Shown piece after piece: positions 1-5,999 of a stretch of DNA of 42,134 bases. The stretch covers positions 1 to 42,134 of IMG/VR virus record IMGVR_UViG_3300044634_000285; one strand, 5' to 3'. This DNA is from a virus. The notes under the pieces are model-generated. The model did no database searches. It worked only from the letters and a program-made list of their open reading frames with translations, and was not told where the DNA came from. Positions within the stretch are counted from its first letter, which is position 1; the number at the start of each line of letters is the position of its first letter. The position numbers and the translations under genes are program-made.

Positions 1-127
1 ACTAACGGATTCTCCATGTCTGACGCTATTGGCGACTACTTAAACAGTATCGCGCGGTATCCATTACTCACACCGCAACAAGAGATACAACTTGGCCGCC
101 GAGTTTCAAAGTGGAGAGAATTAAAGG
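1..127. repeat. 127-bp terminal direct repeat, left copy
   Basis: Bases 1-127 are identical, base for base, to 42008-42134. The repeat covers the start of the sigma-factor gene. An exact 127-base overlap is what a de Bruijn assembler running at k=127 leaves on a circular contig, so it most likely marks circular closure (circularly permuted or circular DNA). A true short terminal repeat cannot be excluded from sequence alone. Confidence 0.95.
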
Positions 128-942
128 ATCTTGAAAGACCTTTAACAACACAAGAACGCCGCGAGCTACGCAGCGGTGAGCGCGCGCGGCAAAAGTTCAT
201 GCAATCCAACCTGCAGCTTGTAGTGCATGTTGCACGCAAGTACAGCAGGCGCAACACGCAAACGCTTGACATGCTGGATCTGATCCAAGAAGGTAACATC
301 GGCCTTGCGCGCGCGGTTGAGCTGTTTGACTACACTCGCGGGTATAAGTTCAGCACCTACGCCTACTGGTGGATCCGCCAATCCATCGGGCGTGCATTGA
401 TTCAATACGATCCAATCATCAGGCTGCCGCTTGGCGTGCATGAAATGCTGATCAAGCTCAACAAGACAGCGCAAGCATTTGCGCAAGAGCACGGACGCAC
501 GGCAACCATGGCGGAGCTTGCTGCAGTGCTTGATGTGACTCCCAAGATGATATCTGACACGCTGCAACAGGCTTATCGGGTAACAAGCCTTGATAAACCT
601 GCACAAGATGAATCATCTAACATTCTTGACATCATTGCCGATAAAAGACAATACGACGTTGAATACGATTGGCAACTTGAAACGGTGCGCGACTATTGCG
701 ATGAGCATTTAGATGATCGCACTCGTGAAATCATCTATGCACGCAACAGTCGCAATCCAGTGCCATGGAATGACCTAGAAAAACGCATGGGCCTATCACG
801 TGCGCGCATGTGTGAAATACAAAGGCGTGGCATCAGCCGCCTTCGTATGCTGATAGGCAACCCGCTGGCAGGCACCCCACTTGGCGCCAACAATACAGAA
901 AGTCGGGAACGTCTGGAGGGTCTGCCTAGCGGGAATGTGTAA
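16..942 (+). CDS. sigma-70 family RNA polymerase sigma factor, cyanobacterial type
   Basis: 308 aa. It should bind host core RNA polymerase and direct it to a set of promoters. Region 1.2 lies at about residues 4-30 (DYLNSIARYPLLT), region 2 at 58-130 with the melting and -10 helix (FSTYAYWWIRQSIGRA), region 3 at 135-195 and region 4 at 222-280. The order and the DYL..I.R.PLLT start are those of cyanobacterial group 1/2 sigma factors, without region 1.1. The Y, WW and Q residues of the -10 helix are kept, but the usual ATWW is AYWW and the usual Thr after QxI is Gly. The -35 helix is diverged: SRARMCEIQ where primary factors have TRERIRQIE, which changes several DNA-contacting positions. It is the last plus-strand gene before a convergent HNH gene. 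The family is certain; a late-gene role is inferred. Confidence 0.93.
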   Translation: MSDAIGDYLNSIARYPLLTPQQEIQLGRRVSKWRELKDLERPLTTQERRELRSGERARQKFMQSNLQLVVHVARKYSRRNTQTLDMLDLIQEGNIGLARAVELFDYTRGYKFSTYAYWWIRQSIGRALIQYDPIIRLPLGVHEMLIKLNKTAQAFAQEHGRTATMAELAAVLDVTPKMISDTLQQAYRVTSLDKPAQDESSNILDIIADKRQYDVEYDWQLETVRDYCDEHLDDRTREIIYARNSRNPVPWNDLEKRMGLSRARMCEIQRRGISRLRMLIGNPLAGTPLGANNTESRERLEGLPSGNV

Positions 943-965
943 AGATCACCAGCAAGAATGGCAGG

Positions 966-1283
966 CTAGGGTGTTCTATCATCAGATGCTTGAATCCAGT
1001 GCAGCACAGCAAGCTCACGATCTAGCAGATAAGAATCCTGCTGATTGAACCACTGTTGCCATTCTTCGCTGCCCTTCTTTCGATTACATGGCCTGCAAGC
1101 TGGCACAAGGTTACTCGTCACAGTAGCGCCACCTTTGTGGCGCGGCTTGACGTGATCTAACGTGTCAGCCGCATCTCCGCAGTAAGCACATTGATGCTGC
1201 CATGCCTCAAAGATTTGCTGCCTGAATCTATGTTTTGCACTGCGTTTCGGGATGAGGTTTGCGCCATCAATGCAGTGATCCAC
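966..1283 (-). CDS. HNH endonuclease
   Basis: 105 aa. The HNH fold is shown by CAYC at residues 32-35, LDHVKP (His44), the GG.....NLVPAC stretch and CRPCN at 63-67, so the Cys pairs form the structural zinc site and His44 is the catalytic base. It starts at a GTG just downstream of the endolysin stop and converges on the sigma gene. HNH genes in phages act either in packaging, beside terminase, or as free-standing homing or nicking enzymes. This one is far from the terminase, which favours a homing or host-DNA role. The exact role cannot be told from sequence. Confidence 0.85.
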   Translation of the reverse strand: MDHCIDGANLIPKRSAKHRFRQQIFEAWQHQCAYCGDAADTLDHVKPRHKGGATVTSNLVPACRPCNRKKGSEEWQQWFNQQDSYLLDRELAVLHWIQASDDRTP

Positions 1284-1292
1284 GCAGTGGCT

Positions 1293-2351
1293 TCAATAAT
1301 CCCATCGTACCTTTGGCTTGCCGCGACGCATTCCTAAATGCACAAATCCTTTAGGCGCGCCGTAGCCGAGTGAATACGGCCAGTTCTGATCGCACCACTC
1401 TTGCACATGGTTGATGTTGACCTCACGGATGTAGAAATCAACCGCACCGACGTCAGGCGCATCGTATAGATGCTCGCTACCACTGGAGCCACCTACCGCT
1501 GCATTGATGGCACGCGGGCGATAGCCGCTGGTGATGACCACAGGCTTGCCGCCAAACTTGACACGTGCGCGCTCAAGGAATGCCGCTAACTCTGCTGCCG
1601 TGTCGAGCTGGTATTGATGGTCAAAGCGCCGTGCTTCTTGAAATAGCGCAAACTCACCAAGCTGCACGTGCGGCGTAATGCGAGCTGTAAATGCACTATT
1701 GGGCGACAGCTTGGCTGGATCCTGTTGCTGCTCACCAGCCCATAGCCTGCCTTCTGCGCGGCGACGACGTAGCAAACCTGCCTCTACGGCACTGCCTGGG
1801 TTGCGGTATAGCTCCATTGCTGCTGGCACTGCCTGCCAGGCCTTGCCAACAAGGCATTTGCTGATCGTCTCAAAACCAGTGCTGCCGTAGAAGCCGGCGC
1901 CAAGGTTGTAGGCAAAGGAGAGCAACGCGCACTGCTTGTTGCCCGTCATCTCATTCCAAAACGGCACGCTGTTGCGCAATTTTGCGGCAATGCGCTCAAC
2001 CTCAAGCGCTAGTAGCTGATCGGCATCAATCACGGTGATCTTGTCACCGCGCTGCACCTTGCGGCCATCCGGGTAGCGCGTGGTGCCATAGCCAATGGTT
2101 GCAACGTCCCATCCGTGCAGTGGGTCCGGGTATGCACTGAGGTGCACGCCCTCGAACTCTTTAATGAGTTTTATAGCTGGGTCATAATTATGCAACTTGC
2201 CGCCAGCTTGCCACGTCTTGTACCAATGCTGGTCCCTATTAAAGACTTCAGGCGCAACCTTTAATAGCTCAGCTTCCAATTCAGACACGGCTGCCATTTG
2301 ATGTGGCGTGCCGTGTTTGTAGTACTTAAACAGATCGCTCAGCTTGATCAT
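1293..2351 (-). CDS. endolysin with two domains: GH24 lysozyme and M15 peptidase
   Basis: 352 aa. It degrades peptidoglycan at lysis. A short N-terminal region (1-60) is followed by a GH24 muramidase at about 62-205 (KEFEG, YPDP, TIGYGT, giving Glu67, Asp76 and Thr90 of the catalytic triad). A linker leads to a zinc D,D-peptidase of the M15 type at about 240-350 (SGYRP, Gly-Gly-x-x-x-S-E-H294, Asp305, FVH338L as metal ligands). The same protein can therefore cut both glycan and peptide cross-links, which is unusual for one phage enzyme. Its start codon overlaps the stop of the putative holin (ATGA), so the two are translationally coupled. No signal peptide is seen, consistent with holin-dependent release. 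Confidence 0.92.
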   Translation of the reverse strand: MIKLSDLFKYYKHGTPHQMAAVSELEAELLKVAPEVFNRDQHWYKTWQAGGKLHNYDPAIKLIKEFEGVHLSAYPDPLHGWDVATIGYGTTRYPDGRKVQRGDKITVIDADQLLALEVERIAAKLRNSVPFWNEMTGNKQCALLSFAYNLGAGFYGSTGFETISKCLVGKAWQAVPAAMELYRNPGSAVEAGLLRRRRAEGRLWAGEQQQDPAKLSPNSAFTARITPHVQLGEFALFQEARRFDHQYQLDTAAELAAFLERARVKFGGKPVVITSGYRPRAINAAVGGSSGSEHLYDAPDVGAVDFYIREVNINHVQEWCDQNWPYSLGYGAPKGFVHLGMRRGKPKVRWDY

Positions 2352-2533
2352 CGCTTGACAAACGGAGTGATCACGCCAGCAAGGATCTCAATGGCCCTAT
2401 ACATCTTGACTGCTGCCTTAGCGGTGGCGCCAAGTGCTGCGTTGTCTTTAGGCGTAGGGGTTAAGTTGACTACGATCAAGGCAACGCCGTGAATAGCAAC
2501 TATCAAAGCAATGTAGTCAGCAAAGCGATCCAT
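2348..2533 (-). CDS. putative holin, one membrane segment
   Basis: 61 aa. One hydrophobic segment spans residues 7-24 (YIALIVAIHGVALIVV), followed by a polar TPTPKD turn and an amphipathic C-terminal half ending in KR. It sits directly upstream of the endolysin with a 4-base overlap, the usual place for a holin. Known one-segment holins are of similar size. No holin family can be named with certainty, so the call rests on size, topology and position. Confidence 0.6.
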   Translation of the reverse strand: MDRFADYIALIVAIHGVALIVVNLTPTPKDNAALGATAKAAVKMYRAIEILAGVITPFVKR

Positions 2534-2535
2534 GA

Positions 2536-2787
2536 TTAACGCGCCCGCGGCTGTGCCTCTAGCTTAGATACCCTTTGCTCAACCGTATTGAGCCGCGTAA
2601 AGGTTTCCTTGCGGTCTTCTTTGATGTCGGTGTGAAGCACTTCTAGCTGCGTAGCTATGTGCTCCACAGCGCTGGTCAATCGGATGACTGCATCCCGCGC
2701 CTCATCATTGCGGCGGCTAAAGCCCATCGCGCCCATTGCAGCAACGGAGATCGACGCCCCGGCGATAGCAGCGATCAGCTCGATCAT
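2536..2787 (-). CDS. membrane-anchored coiled-coil protein of the lysis cassette
   Basis: 83 aa. Residues 1-22 are a hydrophobic, Ala/Gly-rich segment (IELIAAIAGASISVAAMGA). The rest is a charged, heptad-like helix (about 30-80: VEHIATQLEVLHTDI, FTRLNTVEQRVSKLE). The topology fits a spanin subunit or a partner that regulates the holin. It is the mirror image of XhlA, which has the coil first. It lies between the putative holin and a strongly structured non-coding stretch. The lysis role is inferred from position. Confidence 0.6.
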   Translation of the reverse strand: MIELIAAIAGASISVAAMGAMGFSRRNDEARDAVIRLTSAVEHIATQLEVLHTDIKEDRKETFTRLNTVEQRVSKLEAQPRAR

Positions 2788-2793
2788 GCCATT

Positions 2794-2903
2794 AGCTTAG
2801 CTACCTGCTAAGCTTGACACCTAAACCCTTTTGAGGCGTTTAGGCGATCCGCAGTGGCAGGCTGCGGCGAGGCCGGCACCGCGTGAGGACCGGCCACCTG
2901 CCA
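2794..2903 (-). other. three consecutive hairpins in a lysis-region untranslated RNA
   Basis: The 122-base gap between the genes ending at 2910 and starting at 2787 contains three perfect inverted repeats: AGCTTAG/CTAAGCT (2794-2814), CCTAAAC/GTTTAGG with inner CCT/AGG (2820-2844), and a nested TGGCAGG/CCTGCCA plus GGCCGG/CCGGCC (2855-2903). On the minus strand none is followed by a U run, so these are not standard intrinsic terminators. Roles in mRNA stability, processing or translation control are possible. Confidence 0.5.
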
Positions 2904-2909
2904 ACCCTT

Positions 2910-3017
2910 TTACCAGTAGCGATCTTGCCAATCAGAAGTGTGGCACCACTGCCAAGCCATGATGCCGAGAATGGCGATGGCTAACAGTGATGCAGCACAC
3001 ATGAGGATCAACCCCAT
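2910..3017 (-). CDS. 35-residue membrane protein
   Basis: The frame begins MGLILMCAASLLAIAILG and ends in a short polar tail (HTSDWQDRYW). One membrane segment fills residues 2-22. Its ATG lies inside the last codons of the upstream gene (overlap 3008-3017). A second in-frame ATG sits five codons on, at 3002, a spacing reminiscent of dual-start holin/antiholin genes, though here the extra residues carry no charge. Length and topology fit a holin, antiholin or lysis-accessory peptide. No family is recognised. Confidence 0.5.
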   Translation of the reverse strand: MGLILMCAASLLAIAILGIMAWQWCHTSDWQDRYW

Positions 3018-3316
3018 GGCACACCTGCAGCCTTGCTAGGGCTGCGCTGCTCGTCGATCTGAGCTTGCAGTGCAGCTTCGATCTCGGCAACCTTTTCGTC
3101 ACCGCCTAGTGCTTCCTTGACCCAGCCGATCACGGTGCCCTCCTGGAGCTGGTTGTACGGAATCAGGTTTTCGGGGCGCTGGAAGCCGATGCTGCCGTAC
3201 GCACCAGCCGAATAGGTGCCGTCTTCAGCGTTGACGGTGTAGTGAGCGGTAAAAACAAAGCCGTCGTCGGTTTCGCGCTCAAGGGTGTTGATACCCCAAA
3301 CAAAGTCGGTGGCCAT
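3008..3316 (-). CDS. small conserved cyanophage protein, function unknown
   Basis: 102 aa, acidic and soluble. The N-terminal 55 residues look like a small beta fold (FVWGINTLERET, FVFTAHYTV, YSAGAYGSIGF), followed by a helical, charged C-terminal part (WVKEALGGDEKVAEIEAALQ). Proteins of this type are common next to tail fibres in marine and freshwater cyanophages and may be minor virion or fibre-associated components. It is the first gene after a 127-base gap and overlaps the start of the 35-residue membrane protein. Confidence 0.75.
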   Translation of the reverse strand: MATDFVWGINTLERETDDGFVFTAHYTVNAEDGTYSAGAYGSIGFQRPENLIPYNQLQEGTVIGWVKEALGGDEKVAEIEAALQAQIDEQRSPSKAAGVPWG

Positions 3317-3443
3317 GGTAAAACCGTGTTCAGTAGCAGGTTAGTAGGGTTGCAACCAGTTGAGTAGGCCGGTTGCCCGCCTAGTGACGTGGACTGGCCA
3401 ACTTCAAACTTGAATCAAATTAGAAGTTGACTAGAGAAGGTGA
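3317..3443. other. intergenic gap with inverted repeats
   Basis: No reading frame is supported here. Two short inverted repeats are visible: GGTTGC/GCAACC within 3350-3380 and AACTTC/GAAGTT within 3401-3428. Neither has a U run in the direction of transcription. The AT-rich part at 3405-3435 could hold a promoter for the 3316 gene, but no convincing -35/-10 pair is present. Confidence 0.3.
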
Positions 3444-3668
3444 CTACTGAGCAAAAGCTTCAAGCTCGTCAGCGAGCGCGTAGAGGTCAGAAGCATCAAC
3501 CACCAGCTCAAACCAGCCATCGCCATGAACCTCGTAGGAATACTTGGCTGCGATTTCTCGGATTGCGGCGACAATGGCGGGCAAATAGTGCCACTCCTCA
3601 GGCTTACCGCTGGCTGCTCGGTTGAACGCCCAGAACACCTCTTGGGCTTGCGATGAAAGTTCAGGCAT
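3444..3668 (-). CDS. small protein of unknown function
   Basis: 74 aa, helical, with a balanced charge and an acidic C-terminus (ASDLYALADELEAFAQ). No membrane segment and no known motif are visible. It belongs to the cluster of short genes between the distal fibre and the lysis genes, 14 bases after the stop of the 53-aa gene upstream. Codon use resembles its neighbours. I do not recognise a family. Confidence 0.65.
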   Translation of the reverse strand: MPELSSQAQEVFWAFNRAASGKPEEWHYLPAIVAAIREIAAKYSYEVHGDGWFELVVDASDLYALADELEAFAQ

Positions 3669-3682
3669 GGAAGTGGTAATGA

Positions 3683-3844
3683 CTAGGCGGTGTGCTTCTT
3701 CAGGAACTCGACCAGCAAGCGATGCGCTTCACCGGCATCGGCAATGAACTGACCGTTGTAGTGGAAGCCTTCCTCGTCAACACGGATGACTTCTTTGCCA
3801 CGCTCGTTCAGCGTGATCTCGGAGCGGTATTCTGCTGTGGTCAT
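3683..3844 (-). CDS. 53-residue protein of unknown function
   Basis: The translation begins MTTAEYRSEITLNERGKE and ends in EFLKKHTA. The pattern (short beta strands, then an amphipathic helix) gives a plausible small soluble fold. Similar very short proteins are frequent beside fibre genes in cyanophages. It is the first gene after the fibre gene ending at 3974 and lies downstream of a TATAGT box at 3898-3903. Confidence 0.6.
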   Translation of the reverse strand: MTTAEYRSEITLNERGKEVIRVDEEGFHYNGQFIADAGEAHRLLVEFLKKHTA

Positions 3845-3897
3845 GGTTTCCAGGGAACTGTGGCCGGGGGCAGGAGGTGCAAACTCGCTGCCCCACC

Positions 3898-3903
3898 ACT
3901 ATA
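3898..3903 (-). promoter_or_regulatory. possible -10 box (TATAGT) without a clear -35
   Basis: TATAGT on the minus strand lies about 55 bases before the start of the 53-aa gene, preceded by GCG. The positions expected for -35 (16-18 bases upstream) read GTCTGA, GGTCTG or TGGTCT and match TTGACA poorly. It resembles the -35-poor boxes upstream of both fibre genes. Confidence 0.3.
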
Positions 3904-3921
3904 CGCTTGACGCAGGCGATC

Positions 3922-3953
3922 AGACCATATTGGTGACATCAACAAAATGGTCT
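3922..3953 (-). terminator. hairpin downstream of the distal fibre gene
   Basis: A perfect 7-bp stem AGACCAT/ATGGTCT, extended inward by a further imperfect TTGGTG/CAACAA pairing. It starts about 20 bases after the fibre stop codon at 3974. There is no U run behind it, so it is either a weak terminator or an RNA 3'-end stabilising hairpin. Confidence 0.4.
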
Positions 3954-3973
3954 AGTGAGTAGGGTTACTGGCT

Positions 3974-5962
3974 CTAGCAAGCCATCAGCACACAAGGCAC
4001 GCAGTAGCTGCCATTGTCGTAGGTGCAGGTGACGTGGGTTGAAGTGACTTTGGCGATGGTTTTGCTGCGAATGATGTCATCGTCTTGCGGTTTGGCAGTG
4101 CCATCACCAGCCGACATCAGCAGGTCGCCGCGTTGCACCGTGACACCCTCGGCAATGCGGATGATGAAGTCACCCGTCATCGCGCAGTAGAAGTCATCGG
4201 TGTAGGTGTCGTCGTCATCGTCCCAGCCCTGGAATACGCCAGCCACGTTGGGATCACCTTCTACGTCGCTCACCTTCATGCGATTGAGCTGCTCGTTGTC
4301 TTCCTCACCCCAGGCGCACATCTCGTCGATGTTGCTTAGGACGGTGCCGCGCAGGATTTCGGTGCGTTCAGTGCCGCCAGGGAGCTGAGACCAGCGGGAC
4401 AGGTGAGCGCCGTTGTAGCTGACGGTGGTGCCAGAGACGGAGATTGAGCCTTCAGATGTTCCATCTTGCTCAAACTGGATAATTGTTCCATCAGTTCCAC
4501 GCCTGTCAAAGTATGCAACAACTCCTGTATTGCGAGTAACTGTATATGCTCCGTTAGTTGTATTGCCAAAATCAATCTGACCATTACTCTTAATCCTCAT
4601 CCGCTCCGTCGGGCTGCTTGCCCCATCGGCAGTAGTGGAGAACACTAATCTCGACGGATAGTCATTCGTTCCGGTCGCCCCGTCTGCTTCACAACCTATA
4701 ACTGCATAGTTGGATCCTACGTTGTCTCCGAAAATTATGTATCCCATTGCAGCGCCTGCTGTAAGGCCGCTGCTAGAAGTGTCTCTTTGAATTAAGATAA
4801 TTCCCGGCTGGCCACTAGAGAAACTATTGCCTTGGAAGACAGCTCTTGCTGCACCAGTGCTCGAAGACGTGCCCACCAACAACCTGCCGGAGCTGTCGAG
4901 GCGGGCACGTTCGGTGGTGCCGTTAGTTGTAAAATAGAGACTATTGCTGCTGTGTTCATAGGCAATCTGGGAAGCCGCTGTTAAATTGGCTCGACTAAAT
5001 TCAATAATTGAATAGCTGCTGTTACCAGCAACAACATCTAAGCGTGACGTACCTGAGCCAATGATTCTGGCAAGCGTTCCGCCACTTGCAGAGAGTGCTG
5101 TGCCCCCATTGGAAATATCTAAGAGCGAGCTAGGGCTACTAGTCCCCAGACCTAAGCGCCCTTCGGCGGTTAGCCTCATTTTCTCGCTTACTGTGCTTGA
5201 ATTAATCGTCTTAAATACGATTGTGCCTTTGCGGGTTGCAGCAGTAGCATCACTAACTAGACCTTCAACGCTGGCATAACCCATCGTATTGCCAACAGAA
5301 TCGAAGCCGCGAAACTCAACGGCACCAGTGGCATATTCTGCCGTATTGCTAAAGCCGGCATTGCCGAGCTTGATTACACCCGGAACATTCGCAACATTTG
5401 AGGCAACATCTACCACGCCATTTGCTGTTGGGTAAAGTACAGAGGCGCCTCCGTATGTTCCAACAGCACTGCCTGTGCGAACAATTCCATTGGAATCTAT
5501 TTGCAACCGCCCAGCACCATTAGTCGAGATGGCTACTTGGTCTGCGCCGGGGGAGTAGATGCCGGTGTTGGTATCTCCGCTCACGTACAGCCCAGGGCTG
5601 CCAGCCGAGCCCGCAATGATGCCGAGCGCGCCGGTCATCACGTCGCCGGTCACATTCACGAACTCACCGGCCTCGCTGCGCCATGCCGAGCCGTCCCAGA
5701 TCTTGAACACATAAGTGCTGCCGCTGGTATCAAGCCACTGCTCACCCACGGTGTTGCCTGTTTCGCCGCCAGATGCGGGGCTGACGTTCGGTGCCGTGCT
5801 ACCGACGTGCACCGGGCCAACCTTGACTAGCACACCAGCCGAATCCTTGAAAAACAAGCCGGGGCTGCTGGTGTTAGTGTTGATGGCAATCTGACCATCA
5901 GACATTGAACCAGGCAGCGGGCGCTTGTTTGCGGTGCTGCTGCGCAGGTGCTGGAGAGTCAT
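3974..5962 (-). CDS. tail fibre / receptor-binding protein
   Basis: 662 aa. The N-terminus (LRSSTANKRPLPGSM, GQIAINTN, GLFFKDSAGVLVKVG, then WLDTSG, FKIWDGSAW) is the standard cyanophage fibre attachment domain. The middle (about 110-500) carries beta-rich repeats with R(L/A)..(E/S)GRL.(L/V)GTSS motifs, typical of trimeric fibre shafts that often end in an S74 chaperone. Here no S74 Lys-Ser chaperone is seen. Instead it ends in a Cys-rich domain (VQRGDLLMSAGDG, YDNGSYCVPCVLMAC). It likely sits distally and decides host binding. The gene follows the larger repeat fibre after 37 bases and has a TATAAG box upstream. Confidence 0.88.
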   Translation of the reverse strand: MTLQHLRSSTANKRPLPGSMSDGQIAINTNTSSPGLFFKDSAGVLVKVGPVHVGSTAPNVSPASGGETGNTVGEQWLDTSGSTYVFKIWDGSAWRSEAGEFVNVTGDVMTGALGIIAGSAGSPGLYVSGDTNTGIYSPGADQVAISTNGAGRLQIDSNGIVRTGSAVGTYGGASVLYPTANGVVDVASNVANVPGVIKLGNAGFSNTAEYATGAVEFRGFDSVGNTMGYASVEGLVSDATAATRKGTIVFKTINSSTVSEKMRLTAEGRLGLGTSSPSSLLDISNGGTALSASGGTLARIIGSGTSRLDVVAGNSSYSIIEFSRANLTAASQIAYEHSSNSLYFTTNGTTERARLDSSGRLLVGTSSSTGAARAVFQGNSFSSGQPGIILIQRDTSSSGLTAGAAMGYIIFGDNVGSNYAVIGCEADGATGTNDYPSRLVFSTTADGASSPTERMRIKSNGQIDFGNTTNGAYTVTRNTGVVAYFDRRGTDGTIIQFEQDGTSEGSISVSGTTVSYNGAHLSRWSQLPGGTERTEILRGTVLSNIDEMCAWGEEDNEQLNRMKVSDVEGDPNVAGVFQGWDDDDDTYTDDFYCAMTGDFIIRIAEGVTVQRGDLLMSAGDGTAKPQDDDIIRSKTIAKVTSTHVTCTYDNGSYCVPCVLMAC

Positions 5963-5991
5963 TCCTTAACGCCTACTGGCCGGAAGTTACC

Positions 5992-5997
5992 CTTATA
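5992..5997 (-). promoter_or_regulatory. possible late -10 box (TATAAG) before the fibre gene
   Basis: The minus strand reads GCTATAAGGG about 30 bases before the ATG at 5962, between the two fibre genes. The region 16-18 bases upstream does not resemble TTGACA. The same GCTATAAG sequence precedes the other fibre gene (8354-8359). Confidence 0.35.
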
Positions 5998-5999
5998 GC

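Noticed and set aside
2871-2903. Intrinsic terminator in the plus direction
   Set aside because: The hairpin is followed by CCCTTTT on plus, but no plus-strand gene precedes it. On minus there is no U run.
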